Source: Leisingera sp. ANG-M1
GTDB lineage: Bacteria > Pseudomonadota > Alphaproteobacteria > Rhodobacterales > Rhodobacteraceae
Direction: 5' to 3'
Assembly: GCF_000813745.1 (NCBI RefSeq)
Contig: NZ_JWLC01000017.1
Location: 52,889 to 116,888, forward strand
Length of the DNA stretch: 64,000 bases
Below the pieces are notes generated by a model that saw nothing but the letters and a program-made list of their open reading frames with translations, ran no database searches and was not told the origin of the DNA. The translations under genes were made by a program, and so were the position numbers. Positions 1-8,990 of the stretch are shown here, one piece after another (within the stretch, counting starts at the first letter, position 1; every line of letters starts with the position of its first letter).

Positions 1-251
1 AGCCAGATCACCAGCGGCGTCCACAAAAGCACATGCGGCAGCCCCAGCAGCCGGACATAGCCGAGCTGGCCGTAAATCCAGTAAACCCCGCCTGCGGCTG
101 CAAGGCTGACAGCCACGGTCACCGCGCCGGCAATTCGGCTGGGTTTCCAGATCAGCAGCGCCAGCGGCAGGATGAAGCCGCCGACAAACAGCACGTTCAG
201 CCAGATCTGCCCCCATTGCGGCTGGGTTGCAATTGCCTCTTCCAGTGTCAT
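1..251 (-). CDS. Membrane protein, C-terminus cut by the window edge
   Basis: The reading frame runs leftward from an ATG at 251 and is still open at base 1, so about 83 residues are visible. A GGAGAG ribosome binding site lies about 8 bases upstream of the ATG. The visible part begins with a short acidic N-terminus (MTLEEAIATQ) followed by three hydrophobic stretches typical of transmembrane helices, around residues 18-34, 40-56 and 66-84. It starts 53 bases after the sulfatase gene on the same strand and may be cotranscribed with it. I do not recognise the family from this fragment. Confidence 0.6.
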   Translation of the reverse strand, partial: MTLEEAIATQPQWGQIWLNVLFVGGFILPLALLIWKPSRIAGAVTVAVSLAAAGGVYWIYGQLGYVRLLGLPHVLLWTPLVIW

Positions 252-304
252 CGCATGCCTCTCCCTGCTGCGACCCTAAGAAAGGGCCGGGTGCACGGCA
301 AGGG

Positions 305-1771
305 TCAGAGCGGCGATCCCTCGCGCATCTTGTCCTGCTCCGAGGGTGTCGGTGTGTGGTTGAACACATAAGCGGTGCGGCAGGCTTCTTCGCCGCCCAG
401 TTCCGCGATCCTGCGGCGCTGATCGGCAAAGGCGCGGGCGTTCACCTTTTCCGGGTCGCAGATCGCTTGCAGCCGCCGCTCGCCCTCGGTCAGCGCCGCC
501 TTGATCTCCGGGTCGTTCACCCCGTCCATTGCCCGGTTCACCTGCTCATGCGAGTCGGTCTCCAGGTCAAACAGCTGCGGCTGCATCCCGGCGTAATAGA
601 CATATTTCCACTTGCCCCAGCGCACCATGAAGGCGCCGGTTTTCGAGCCGCCGTCATGGTATTCGCTGAAGCCGGAGCGGGTCGCGTCATACGGCGCATT
701 GGCAATTGAACGCAGGGAAACACCGGGCAGGCCGGTGTCCTCCGCGAGCCCGCAAACCTCCTTTGCGGTGGCGGCAACATCGGTCAGATTGGTGCAAGTC
801 GCCACCTTCTGCCCTTCCGGCACGCCTGGCCCCGCGGCAATCATCGGCACCCCGGCGCTGGCCTCATACATCACCTGCTTGGTCCAGAACCCCTGGTCCC
901 CCATCATGTCGCCATGGTCCGAGACATAGAGGATCACGGTATTCTCCAGCTGGCCGCTGGCCTCCAATGCAGCAATCACCCGGCCCACGCAGTGATCCAT
1001 GAAAGACGTGAGCCCATAGTAAGCCGCCTTGGCCTCGCGCATCTTCTGTTCGTCGAAATACTCATCGTAATTGAAGAACTCAGCGATGTTGCGCAGCTCC
1101 TCATGATCCGGCAGCCCTTCGCCATAGCCGACCGGCAGGTCCATCTCGGCCGGGTCGTACAAGTTGTACCACTCCTCAGGGCAGGTGAGGGGGTAGTGCG
1201 GGCTGACCAGCGAGACAAATCCCGCCCAGGGCTGTTCCTTCCGCTTGGGATCGGTCAGCCAAGCCTCGGCCGCTTCAGTGATGGCAAGATCATAGTCGGT
1301 ATAGGTGCTGGAGCCGGTGCCGACATCGCCCGCCAGTTCCGCCGCCGAGTCGTAGGGCGGCGGGTTCTCCCGCAGCAATCCGATGGCCCAGCCGACGCCG
1401 CCCACCACATGCATCGGCACGATCTCCTCAGAGAACCCGTTGTCATCTTCGTTCGAACGGAAATGCAGCTTGCCGATCGAGGCCACCTCGCGGCCCGCCT
1501 CGCGCAGCGCATGCATCCAGCTCTGCGGCTCCCCGGCATAAGGCGTGGCACTGTCCCAATGGCCGGTCTTGTGCACCCAGTCGCCGGTGGCCAGCGCCGC
1601 CCGTGTCGGCACGCACATCGGCGACGGCGTATAGGCCGAGGTGAACATCGTGCCCCGCGCCGCCAGCGCATCCAGGTTCGGCGTCTTCACAATCGGATGG
1701 CCCGCGCAGCCCATCGCATCCTTGCGGTGCTCGTCTGAAATAATGACCAGGAAATTCGGCTGCTCGCTCAT
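305..1771 (-). CDS. Type I sulfatase family hydrolase (choline-sulfatase-like)
   Basis: This 488-residue protein is a formylglycine-dependent sulfatase that should hydrolyse a sulfate ester in the cytoplasm; no signal peptide is visible. The N-terminus carries a metal-binding strand (SDEH, residues 12-15). The sulfatase signature C53-V-P-T-R57 supplies the cysteine that is oxidised to formylglycine. A second metal motif, SDHGDMMG, lies in the second half. The start is supported by an AGGAGG site just upstream. A divergent LysR gene begins 125 bases away and is the likely regulator. Length and layout suit choline-sulfatase and related arylsulfatases, but no betaine-synthesis genes adjoin it, so the substrate is open. 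A phosphonate monoester hydrolase of the same superfamily is possible. Confidence 0.85.
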   Translation of the reverse strand: MSEQPNFLVIISDEHRKDAMGCAGHPIVKTPNLDALAARGTMFTSAYTPSPMCVPTRAALATGDWVHKTGHWDSATPYAGEPQSWMHALREAGREVASIGKLHFRSNEDDNGFSEEIVPMHVVGGVGWAIGLLRENPPPYDSAAELAGDVGTGSSTYTDYDLAITEAAEAWLTDPKRKEQPWAGFVSLVSPHYPLTCPEEWYNLYDPAEMDLPVGYGEGLPDHEELRNIAEFFNYDEYFDEQKMREAKAAYYGLTSFMDHCVGRVIAALEASGQLENTVILYVSDHGDMMGDQGFWTKQVMYEASAGVPMIAAGPGVPEGQKVATCTNLTDVAATAKEVCGLAEDTGLPGVSLRSIANAPYDATRSGFSEYHDGGSKTGAFMVRWGKWKYVYYAGMQPQLFDLETDSHEQVNRAMDGVNDPEIKAALTEGERRLQAICDPEKVNARAFADQRRRIAELGGEEACRTAYVFNHTPTPSEQDKMREGSPL

Positions 1772-1857
1772 CGGGTCCTCCTATTCGGCGCCCGCACCAC
1801 CATGGCCAGGACGGCAGGCCACACTGTTCTGGAAATCCGCGCCGCAATCCAATAGAT

Positions 1858-1886
1858 AAATTTTCTACTCTTCGATAAGAAAAATT
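1858..1886. promoter_or_regulatory. AT-rich imperfect dyad in the sulfatase/LysR divergent promoter
   Basis: AAATTTTC at 1858-1865 faces GAAAAATT at 1879-1886, an imperfect inverted repeat in the otherwise GC-rich 125-base divergent gap. It sits about 10 bases before the LysR start codon. It is a candidate LysR binding site or promoter element; this is inference from position and symmetry. Confidence 0.35.
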
Positions 1887-1896
1887 ATGGCTTGGC

Positions 1897-2742
1897 ATGG
1901 CGACACCTCTGAAGTGGCTGCACAATTTCGAAGCCGTGGCGCGGCTCGGCAACATGACCCTGGCTGCGCAGGAGGTCGGGCTGACCCAAGCCGCGCTCAG
2001 CCAGCAGATGCAGGCGCTGGAAACCCACCTGAAACTGCAGCTGTTCACCCGCGAGCCGCGCGGGATGTCTCTCACCGCCTCCGGCGCGCAGCTTTACAGC
2101 GATGTGTCCCCTGGGCTGGAGCAGATCAGCAACGCGCTGAAACGCTACCAGCAGCCACAGGGCAGCCGTTTGCGCATCCTTTGCAACGCCAGTTTTGCCC
2201 TGCGCTGGCTGATCCCCAATCTCCCCAGGTTCCACGCCCTCCATCCTGAAATCCAGGTGGAAACCCGTACCGCACTCTGGCGGCCGGAGCGGCACGGCTA
2301 CGACCCGGATGCCGAGATTTTCCTGGGCGGCCCGGTGCAGCCGGCCCCCGCCAAGGCCATCGTGCACTGCGAAATGACCGCGGTTCGGGCACCGGGCTGC
2401 CCGGAAGAGGGGCAGCTGCCTGTGATCCGCATCAGCGGCCAGGAAAGCCTGTTCGAGGACTGGCTCAAGACCCCGCGCTTTGCGGCCTCCACGGCCCGTC
2501 AAGTCTTCGAAGTGGACAGCGTGCACGCTGCAGTCAGCCTGGCCGCCGACGGCCTCGGCTGGACCCTGTGTCCGTCCTTCCTGGTCCGCAAGGACGTGCA
2601 GGCCGGACGGCTTCTTGCGGATGAAGCAGGCGTGGCAGCTTCCAAGCGGGCCTACTGGCTGCAATTGAAAGACCGCCCCAGCGCTGCCGCCGAAGCTTTT
2701 TGCGATTGGATCTCTGCCGAGGTGTCCTCCGTTAAGGATTGA
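1897..2742 (+). CDS. LysR-family transcriptional regulator next to the sulfatase
   Basis: This 281-residue LysR-type regulator has an N-terminal winged helix-turn-helix at about residues 5-63, with the recognition region around QEVGLTQAALSQQMQALE. A periplasmic-binding-like effector domain follows from about residue 85. It is slightly shorter than the usual 290-310 residues. It is transcribed divergently from the sulfatase at 305-1771, the classic LysR arrangement, so it probably controls that gene and itself. The start codon has no strong ribosome binding site. The effector is unknown. Confidence 0.88.
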   Translation: MATPLKWLHNFEAVARLGNMTLAAQEVGLTQAALSQQMQALETHLKLQLFTREPRGMSLTASGAQLYSDVSPGLEQISNALKRYQQPQGSRLRILCNASFALRWLIPNLPRFHALHPEIQVETRTALWRPERHGYDPDAEIFLGGPVQPAPAKAIVHCEMTAVRAPGCPEEGQLPVIRISGQESLFEDWLKTPRFAASTARQVFEVDSVHAAVSLAADGLGWTLCPSFLVRKDVQAGRLLADEAGVAASKRAYWLQLKDRPSAAAEAFCDWISAEVSSVKD

Positions 2743-2925
2743 GTGCGCCCAGGCGCGGCCGCTACAGTGAGATTTTTCGGTTAGAAGAAAGATCTGTACC
2801 GTTTCATCTTTCTGAAAATACTCAAACTTCCAAAGGTGGCAGCACAAGCGGATGCCCGGGAAGGGGCAGGCCGCCGGTTTCCGTCTTGCAGGCGGGCAGG
2901 CTGGCTGCTATCTCCGTTAAAGAAA

Positions 2926-2942
2926 ATGTTATGATATAACAT
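2926..2942. promoter_or_regulatory. Zur-type palindromic operator
   Basis: The sequence ATGTTAT-GAT-ATAACAT is a perfect 7-3-7 inverted repeat centred at 2934. It ends 14 bases before the start codon of the COG0523 GTPase gene. It closely resembles the alphaproteobacterial Zur box (a palindrome around GTTAT-N3-ATAAC with flanking A/T). Bound Zur would block transcription when zinc is plentiful. The palindrome is seen directly; the assignment to Zur rests on motif similarity and on the gene it precedes. Confidence 0.75.
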
Positions 2943-2956
2943 AAATGGAGATCCGC

Positions 2957-4159
2957 ATGTCAGACAGCAGGCTGCCGGTAACGGTGCTTTCCGGCTTTCT
3001 TGGAGCCGGCAAAACCACGCTCTTGAACCATGTCCTGAACAATCGCGCAGGCCGCAGGGTGGCGGTGATCGTCAACGACATGAGCGAGGTGAACATCGAC
3101 GCTGATCTGGTGCGGGGCGAGGCCGAATTGTCGCGCCAGGACGAGAAGCTGGTGGAGATGACCAACGGCTGCATCTGCTGCACCCTGCGCGACGATCTGC
3201 TGCAAGAGGTACGCCGCCTCGCCGCCGAGGGCCGCTTCGACTACCTCCTGATCGAAAGCACCGGCATTGCCGAGCCGCTGCCGGTGGCGGCAACCTTTGA
3301 TTTCCGCGATGCCGAAGGGCAGAGCCTCTCGGACGTTGCCCGCCTTGATACCATGGTGACTGTGGTGGATGCGGTGAACCTGCTCAAGGACTTCTCCAGC
3401 CACGATTTCCTCAGCGACCGCGGCGAAAGCCTGGGCGAGGAGGACGACCGCACCCTGGTCAACCTGCTGACCGATCAGATCGAGTTTTCCAACGTCATCA
3501 TCCTGAACAAGGTGAGTGAGGCGGGGCCGGCCCAGACCGAGGCCGCGATGCTGGTCATCAAGGCGCTGAATCCGGATGCCGAGGTAATCCAGGCCGACTT
3601 CTCCGAGGTGGACGGGGACCGCATCTTCGACACCGGCCGCTTTGACTTTGACAAGGCCCACGAGCACCCGCTCTGGGCAAAAGAGCTTTACGGGTTTGAA
3701 CACCATGTGCCCGAAACCGAGGAATACGGCATCTCTTCCTTCGTTTACCGCGCCAAACGCCCGTTCGATCCGGCCAGGATCCATGCGCTGCTGAATGGCG
3801 ACCTGCCGGGCGTGATCCGCGCCAAGGGCCATTTCTGGATGGCCACCCGCCCGGAATGGGCTGCTGAGTTTTCCCTTGCCGGTGCAATCTCCTCGGTCCG
3901 CCCGCTTGGGCTGTGGTGGGCGGCAGTGCCAACCGAACGCTGGCCCAGCCATCCCGAGGCCCGGCGCGAGTTTCTGCAGAATTGGGACGAGACCTGGGGC
4001 GACCGCCGCCAGGAGCTTGTGTTCATCGGCGCAGGTCTCGACAAAGAAGCCACTGCCGCGCGCCTGGATGCCTGCCTGATGCCGGAAACGGCCAAGGGCT
4101 TCGACCCGGCCTGGGCTGATCTGGACGACCCGTTCCCCAGCTGGCGCCGCAATGGCTGA
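2957..4159 (+). CDS. zigA: Zinc-chaperone GTPase, COG0523/CobW family (ZigA type)
   Basis: This G3E-family P-loop GTPase is thought to deliver zinc to client proteins during zinc starvation. The protein is 400 residues from the ATG at 2957. That start is preferred to an in-frame ATG at 2945 because GGAG lies 6 bases upstream of it. Visible features are the Walker A motif GFLGAGKTT near residues 14-22, the zinc-binding NGCICC motif (CxCC signature), the ESTGIAEP switch region, an NKVS guanine-specificity motif, and a C-terminal CobW_C domain. The Zur-like palindrome immediately upstream fits a zinc-starvation gene. It overlaps the next gene by 8 bases, so both are probably cotranscribed. Confidence 0.88.
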   Translation: MSDSRLPVTVLSGFLGAGKTTLLNHVLNNRAGRRVAVIVNDMSEVNIDADLVRGEAELSRQDEKLVEMTNGCICCTLRDDLLQEVRRLAAEGRFDYLLIESTGIAEPLPVAATFDFRDAEGQSLSDVARLDTMVTVVDAVNLLKDFSSHDFLSDRGESLGEEDDRTLVNLLTDQIEFSNVIILNKVSEAGPAQTEAAMLVIKALNPDAEVIQADFSEVDGDRIFDTGRFDFDKAHEHPLWAKELYGFEHHVPETEEYGISSFVYRAKRPFDPARIHALLNGDLPGVIRAKGHFWMATRPEWAAEFSLAGAISSVRPLGLWWAAVPTERWPSHPEARREFLQNWDETWGDRRQELVFIGAGLDKEATAARLDACLMPETAKGFDPAWADLDDPFPSWRRNG

Positions 4160-4421
4160 CCGCCGGGCGCGCCGCAACCTGAATTCGCGCTTGAAACGGC
4201 GCCGCCGGGCCGGGGATCCGATGCAGGCCTATGACGCCCTGCCGCCGCCCCTGCGGCAGTGGCTTGCTTCCGCCTGCCTGCCCTGGAGCCCGGCCTCAGC
4301 GCTCAGGCTCTGGACCAAGGCGGGCGGCCGCCAAAACCCCGATGCCGCCGCCGCCCGGATGGATGCTGCGGAACAAGTGATGCTCAAACGCGACGCAAAG
4401 GTCTGGGACGCTTTCAGGTAG
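4152..4421 (+). CDS. DUF6525-family small basic protein
   Basis: This 89-residue protein has a very arginine-rich N-terminus ([19 protein letters not shown]), then a short Trp- and Pro-containing segment. I recognise the pattern as the DUF6525 family of Rhodobacteraceae, of unknown function. It overlaps the end of the zinc GTPase by 8 bases and has no promoter of its own, which suggests translational coupling. The basic start could bind nucleic acid or phospholipid, but nothing in the sequence proves it. Confidence 0.7.
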   Translation: MADRRARRNLNSRLKRRRRAGDPMQAYDALPPPLRQWLASACLPWSPASALRLWTKAGGRQNPDAAAARMDAAEQVMLKRDAKVWDAFR

Positions 4422-4603
4422 CCCAGGGCGGGCCGGCTCCGGCAGTTCCGGGCCGCGGACAAAAAACTTGCCATGCAAGGAACCCGTAATACACTGATTT
4501 TAAGCTGCAATCGTAAGCCGCCCGTATTCCCGCAATACATGCCACAGTGGCATCCTTGGGCGGGCTGCAGCTTGAAGCGACGTTACCGGGGGCCTCGTGC
4601 GCC

Positions 4604-5101
4604 ATGTTTACAGCCGAGTTTTCAGTGAGTGAAATGGAACCAGAGCTAAAGTCGATGTACCTGCTCTGGCACAGTGCGTCGGAAGAGGGCGTCTACCCCA
4701 GCCTTGCTGCCTTTGGTCTGCCCAATGCCGTCGCCTCCCCCAATATTCTGTCCGTGTTCGAGATCGAGCGCTCCGCCGGGGGCGAGCCGGTGGATTTCCA
4801 GGTGATCTATACGCGCAGCAGGATCAACAACACGCTGCGGGAAAAATTCGTCGGCACCCGGCTCTCTGAACATCCCAGCTGCGGGCCTGGTTCCATGATC
4901 TGGAGCGGCTTCGCCGAGATTGCTGCCGCTCCCCGGCCGCTCCTGGTGTCGCTGCCGTATGTCGGTCCGCTATCGGGATACCGGAGCACCTCCGAAATCT
5001 ACCTGCCGCTTTTGGGTGAGCAGGGCCGGGCTGATTATGTGCTGGCCGGGGTTGTGCTGCTGGAGCGGGAGTACCAGGGAAACGCGCCGAACGGGTCTTA
5101 G
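4604..5101 (+). CDS. PAS-domain protein (PAS_5-like)
   Basis: The protein is about 165 residues from the ATG at 4604. A later ATG at 4634 and an upstream GTG at 4547 are alternatives, and none has a clear ribosome binding site. The pattern of an N-terminal LLWHSASEEGVYPS-type helix, a central DFQVIYTRSRIN strand and a C-terminal LAGVVLLE strand resembles the single-domain PAS_5 proteins common in Rhodobacteraceae. These are small cytoplasmic sensor-like proteins of unknown ligand. Its stop codon overlaps that of the convergent gene by a few bases. Confidence 0.65.
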   Translation: MFTAEFSVSEMEPELKSMYLLWHSASEEGVYPSLAAFGLPNAVASPNILSVFEIERSAGGEPVDFQVIYTRSRINNTLREKFVGTRLSEHPSCGPGSMIWSGFAEIAAAPRPLLVSLPYVGPLSGYRSTSEIYLPLLGEQGRADYVLAGVVLLEREYQGNAPNGS

Positions 5102-5613
5102 CCAGCCTTGCGGTCCGGCAGCCGTTCAATCGGCAGCCCGCTGCGGGCTTCCAGCTCTGCCAGCAGGCGGGCATTGCTGAAGCCGGGCAGGGTGATGGTG
5201 CGCGTACCGCCGCCTTTCAGGCTGGCCACCAGATGCTCAGAAGTCACCGTCCATCCCAGCAGACGGCCGGCATGGCTGCCGGTGCGCAGCCGCGCCTGGT
5301 TGTGCTGGCGGTAGAGGCCGAAACTGCCGACCTCAGCAAACCGCAGCCGGGACGGCGGCCGCCAGAAGGGCCGCAAAACCAGGGCGCCGCAGGTCAGCGA
5401 CAGCGCCGGCCGGGCCGGATAACGGCCTGTCCGCCAGGCCATCCACAGGATGGCCGCGCCCAGCAGCACTTGCCCGCCGCCTTCTGCCGGGCGGTGCCAG
5501 ATCCGGTCAAATCCCTGAGCCAGGAACGCAGCCCCGAACAGGGCGGCGAACCCCGCAACCGCCCAGCAGACCACAGGGCTGGCATCCGGGTAGTAGTGCA
5601 AGTCAGAGGGCAT
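5098..5613 (-). CDS. Small membrane protein with a C-terminal PH-like domain, unknown function
   Basis: The preferred start is the ATG at 5613, which has GGAG 8 bases upstream; an ATG at 5619 is too close to that site. This gives 171 residues. Two hydrophobic helices near residues 12-32 and 43-60 are followed by a soluble region of about 100 residues rich in beta-type strands (LSLTCGALVLRPF, FGLYRQHNQARL, TITLPGFSNARLL). This layout resembles bacterial membrane proteins with a PH-like domain, which is inference. It converges on the PAS protein with overlapping stop codons. Confidence 0.6.
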   Translation of the reverse strand: MPSDLHYYPDASPVVCWAVAGFAALFGAAFLAQGFDRIWHRPAEGGGQVLLGAAILWMAWRTGRYPARPALSLTCGALVLRPFWRPPSRLRFAEVGSFGLYRQHNQARLRTGSHAGRLLGWTVTSEHLVASLKGGGTRTITLPGFSNARLLAELEARSGLPIERLPDRKAG

Positions 5614-5929
5614 TGGCATGGCTCCAGATCGCTGACTGCAATAGTAGGGCGCCTCAAATACACGGCCACCTGCCGGTCGGCAGCGCCATTCCGCCTTGCC
5701 CTGCAGGGCTTTCCCCTTGCGCGCACCGGGGAATCCGCCTATACGCGCGCTGTCAATACAAGGGCGGTCAACGTCCGGGTGGCATATCTGAGCAGGGCTG
5801 GGGTACACCTCGGCCCTTTGTGTTTGTTTGATCAGATGTGCTCCGGGCCACGTTCTGTAGGGCGAAACCAAGACCGGCGGAGACAACCGCCCGGCCAGAA
5901 AACCGTTAGTAAAGGAAACCTGAGACCTC
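5614..5929. other. Intergenic region carrying the rpsA leader
   Basis: This 316-base gap separates a divergent membrane-protein gene from rpsA. I see no credible gene in it. It holds a promoter candidate at 5717-5745 and then a leader of about 180 bases before the rpsA start, long enough for the autoregulation known for ribosomal protein S1 in other bacteria. The cytidylate kinase gene that often precedes rpsA is not here. Confidence 0.55.
5717..5745 (+). promoter_or_regulatory. Candidate sigma-70 promoter for rpsA
   Basis: TTGCGC at 5717-5722 and TATACG at 5740-5745 are separated by 17 bases, the optimal spacing for a vegetative promoter. It points towards rpsA and lies about 185 bases upstream of its start codon. 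This is a match by eye only. Confidence 0.4.
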
Positions 5930-7609
5930 ATGGCTCAAAACGCATCGATGGAGGAATTCGAAGCCCTCCTGAACGAAAGCTTCGAAATGGACACTCCGGA
6001 CGAAGGTTCGGTTGTCAAAGGCAAAGTGCTGGCAATCGAAGCCGGCCAGGCCATCATCGACGTCGGCTACAAAATGGAAGGCCGCGTTGATCTGAAAGAA
6101 TTCGCAAACCCCGGCGAAGCGCCCGAAATCGCAGTTGGCGACGAAGTCGAGGTTTACCTGCGCGCAGCAGAAAACGCCCGTGGCGAAGCCGTCATCTCCC
6201 GTGAGATGGCCCGCCGCGAGGAAGCCTGGGACCGCCTGGAAAAAGCCTACGCAGACGATCAGCGCGTCGAAGGCGCGATCTTCGGCCGCGTCAAAGGCGG
6301 CTTCACCGTCGACCTGGGCGGCGCTGTTGCCTTCCTGCCCGGCTCGCAGGTTGACGTCCGCCCCGTGCGCGACGCAGGCCCGCTGATGGGTCTGAAGCAG
6401 CCGTTCCAGATCCTGAAGATGGACCGCCGCCGCGGCAACATCGTTGTGTCGCGCCGTGCGATCCTCGAAGAGTCCCGCGCCGAGCAGCGCGCCGAGGTTA
6501 TCGGCAACCTGTCCGAAGGCCAGGCAGTCGACGGTGTTGTTAAGAACATCACCGAATACGGTGCGTTTGTTGACCTGGGCGGCGTTGACGGCCTGCTGCA
6601 CGTCACCGACATGGCATGGCGCCGTGTGAACCACCCCTCCGAGATCCTGTCGATCGGCGAAACCGTCAAGGTTCAGGTCATCAAGATCAACAAAGAGACC
6701 CACCGCATCTCCCTCGGCATGAAGCAGCTGCAGGAAGATCCGTGGGATCTGGTTGGCGCCAAGTACCCGCTGTCCTCCGTGCACAAGGGCCGCGTCACCA
6801 ACATCACTGATTACGGTGCATTTGTTGAGCTGGAGCCGGGCGTCGAAGGTCTGGTCCACGTCTCCGAGATGTCCTGGACCAAGAAAAACGTCCACCCGGG
6901 CAAAATCGTCTCCACTTCCCAGGAAGTCGACGTCATGGTTCTGGAAATCGACGGTGCCAAGCGCCGCGTGTCCCTGGGCCTCAAGCAGACCATGCGCAAC
7001 CCGTGGGAAGTGTTCTCCGAGAACAACCCCGAGGGCACTCAGGTCGAAGGCGAAGTCAAGAACATCACCGAATTCGGTCTGTTCATTGGCCTCGACGGCG
7101 ACATCGACGGCATGGTTCACCTCTCCGACCTCAGCTGGGACGAGCGCGGTGAAGACGCGATCCAGAACTACCGCAAAGGCGACATGGTTTCGGCCGTTGT
7201 CTCCGAAGTGGACGTCGACAAAGAGCGTATCTCGCTGTCGATCAAAGCTCTGGGCGGCGACAAGTTCGCCGAAGCGGTTGGCGGCGTGAAGCGCGGCTCC
7301 GTGATCACCGTCAACGTGACCGCGATCGAAGACGGCGGCATCGAAGTGGAATACGAAGGCATGAAGTCCTTCATCCGCCGCTCCGACCTCAGCCGCGACC
7401 GTGCCGACCAGCGTCCTGAGCGTTTCTCGGTTGGCGACAAGGTCGACGTGCGCGTCACCAACGTCGACTCCAAGACCCGCCGCCTGGGCCTGTCCATCAA
7501 GGCGCGCGAGATCGCGGAAGAGAAAGAAGCAGTGGAACAGTACGGCTCCTCGGACTCCGGCGCATCGCTGGGCGACATCCTGGGCGCCGCACTGAAGTCG
7601 GGCGACTAA
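5930..7609 (+). CDS. rpsA: 30S ribosomal protein S1
   Basis: This 559-residue protein matches full-length S1, which recruits mRNA to the 30S subunit. Six S1 (OB-fold) repeats can be followed. The first lies at about residues 28-95 (GSVVKGKVLAIEAGQAIIDVG) and the second at about 110-180. The later repeats carry the canonical GxVxNITEYGAFVDLGGVDGLLH pattern at about 195, 280, 367 and 455. The acidic, serine-rich tail ends in an alanine-rich segment. A strong intrinsic terminator follows. In related genomes ihfB usually comes next; here an islet of three genes is interposed. Confidence 0.98.
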   Translation: MAQNASMEEFEALLNESFEMDTPDEGSVVKGKVLAIEAGQAIIDVGYKMEGRVDLKEFANPGEAPEIAVGDEVEVYLRAAENARGEAVISREMARREEAWDRLEKAYADDQRVEGAIFGRVKGGFTVDLGGAVAFLPGSQVDVRPVRDAGPLMGLKQPFQILKMDRRRGNIVVSRRAILEESRAEQRAEVIGNLSEGQAVDGVVKNITEYGAFVDLGGVDGLLHVTDMAWRRVNHPSEILSIGETVKVQVIKINKETHRISLGMKQLQEDPWDLVGAKYPLSSVHKGRVTNITDYGAFVELEPGVEGLVHVSEMSWTKKNVHPGKIVSTSQEVDVMVLEIDGAKRRVSLGLKQTMRNPWEVFSENNPEGTQVEGEVKNITEFGLFIGLDGDIDGMVHLSDLSWDERGEDAIQNYRKGDMVSAVVSEVDVDKERISLSIKALGGDKFAEAVGGVKRGSVITVNVTAIEDGGIEVEYEGMKSFIRRSDLSRDRADQRPERFSVGDKVDVRVTNVDSKTRRLGLSIKAREIAEEKEAVEQYGSSDSGASLGDILGAALKSGD

Positions 7610-7638
7610 TCTCCCCGGCCTCACGGCAGAAATTGAGA

Positions 7639-7670
7639 AGCCCCGCAGGAAACTGCGGGGCTTTTTGCAT
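7639..7670 (+). terminator. Intrinsic terminator of rpsA
   Basis: AGCCCCGCAG (7639-7648) pairs perfectly with CTGCGGGGCT (7653-7662) around a GAAA loop and is followed by a T-run. It lies 30 bases past the rpsA stop codon. Confidence 0.92.
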
Positions 7671-7811
7671 TTTGAGAAGGTCCTGCTTGAGCCCAAAATA
7701 CCGAATGCTGCACATTGCACAGATGTCCGATGTTGAGCGATAGTCATCGAACAAGATTGGATCGTTGGCATTGACGCAATATATCCCATCCTTTGAATTC
7801 AGTAGGCTCAA

Positions 7812-8675
7812 ATGACTTGGTTTTGGAAACAGAATGAAGATGACGGTGAGTATTCCATCTACACAACCGCTTACGATGTTGAGGTCACTGGCGAAGCACT
7901 GGGCCGCGAGCTCTCTCCGGTCGAGCGAAAGACTCTAAATCAACAGGTCGAGGCGTTCGAAAGAGCTACCGAGACGTCTCGGACAGAGACGAGCTTGAAC
8001 TCGCTGGCCCAGATTGATGCTATCCTCGCTAAGGACCCGAATATTGGTGAAACAACCGCAGTTTCTCTCGTTGTGGACCATTCTGGATCGTTGAAAGGTC
8101 AAAGGGCGGTAATTGCCTGTTTGGTGGTTCAAATGGTCAGCGATTTCCTAAGTAGACTGGGCGTAAGATATGAGATTTTGGGCTTTACTACAGCAGCTTG
8201 GAAAGGTGGTAAGTCTCGCCAACTATGGATTGACAAAGGCTGCCCAAGGAATCCTGGCCGCCTCAATGACCTGTTGCATATCCGCTACCGCGAGGCATCA
8301 AACACAAACCCTGGAGCACCTTGGTCAGTCTACAACATGCTCCGGAGCGACCTTCTAAAGGAAAACATCGACGGCGAAGCAGTGTTCTGGGCCGCTGAAA
8401 GATTGAAGAACCTAGACGCCGAGCAAAACTTGGTCATTGTAGTTTCTGACGGGGCGCCAGTCGACGACAGTACGTTGAACGAAAATCGACCAGATTTCTT
8501 GTGGCACCATTTGGAGGCAGTCGTTTCTGATCTGAAGGCGACGCCACGTTTTCGCATTGCTGCAATTGGTATCGATCACGATGTCGGGCGCCTATATCCG
8601 TCCGCATTGCAGGTTGATCGTCTTGCAGAAGTCCCAGCGGAACTTCCCAACTATCTTGGTGAGCTTTTTCGGTAA
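7812..8675 (+). CDS. Stand-alone CobT-type VWA-domain protein
   Basis: The 287-residue protein corresponds to the C-terminal von Willebrand A domain of the cobaltochelatase subunit CobT, without CobT's long N-terminal region (full CobT is about 630 residues). Diagnostic stretches are the MIDAS motif VDHSGSLKGQ near residue 88, LLKENIDGEAVFWAAERL near residue 182, and VVSDGAPVDDSTLNEN near residue 210. The first 75 residues do not look like CobT. Base composition is clearly more AT-rich than the neighbours, and it lies between rpsA and ihfB, which suggests acquisition by transfer. No AAA+ partner such as CobS is nearby, so a role in cobalt chelation is unlikely. It may be part of a MoxR/VWA-like or defence module whose other parts are lost or elsewhere. 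Confidence 0.75.
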   Translation: MTWFWKQNEDDGEYSIYTTAYDVEVTGEALGRELSPVERKTLNQQVEAFERATETSRTETSLNSLAQIDAILAKDPNIGETTAVSLVVDHSGSLKGQRAVIACLVVQMVSDFLSRLGVRYEILGFTTAAWKGGKSRQLWIDKGCPRNPGRLNDLLHIRYREASNTNPGAPWSVYNMLRSDLLKENIDGEAVFWAAERLKNLDAEQNLVIVVSDGAPVDDSTLNENRPDFLWHHLEAVVSDLKATPRFRIAAIGIDHDVGRLYPSALQVDRLAEVPAELPNYLGELFR

Positions 8676-8990
8676 GCGGACATTGACGTGGTCCACTCTA
8701 AAGTCAGCTTCGTCTCGAAAGCGGACATAGGCCGTCGACGCCGGTGCTACGTTAGTTCGTTCTGATCTATGGTGCCGGGAACTGGGCGGAAGCTTAATCC
8801 GCACCTGTTCCGCCTTAGGGTGGCGGTTCCATTCCGCAAAAACCTCCCCCTTCCCTTCGAAGCCGCATCCGCTAAACTCCCCTCCCAAGGGCAGGCCCCG
8901 TTTTTCAGTTCCCCGGCGTCCCCGGATGCCGCATTTCAGTACCCCGTTCCGCCCGCCGGCCAATCGCGACAGGCAAAAAGAGAGAGCATT
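8676..8990. other. Intergenic region without a recognisable gene
   Basis: This is a 315-base gap between the VWA protein and the coiled-coil protein. An open frame continues upstream of the 8991 start to 8769, but its proline-rich sequence looks non-coding. The only clear ribosome binding site (GAGAGAG at about 8980-8986) serves 8991. No terminator or clear promoter was identified. Confidence 0.5.

Noticed and set aside
5906..7789. A 627-codon open frame on the minus strand across rpsA.
   Set aside because: It is the antisense shadow of rpsA, whose six S1 repeats are unmistakable; the minus-strand protein shows no family resemblance and runs through the rpsA terminator.
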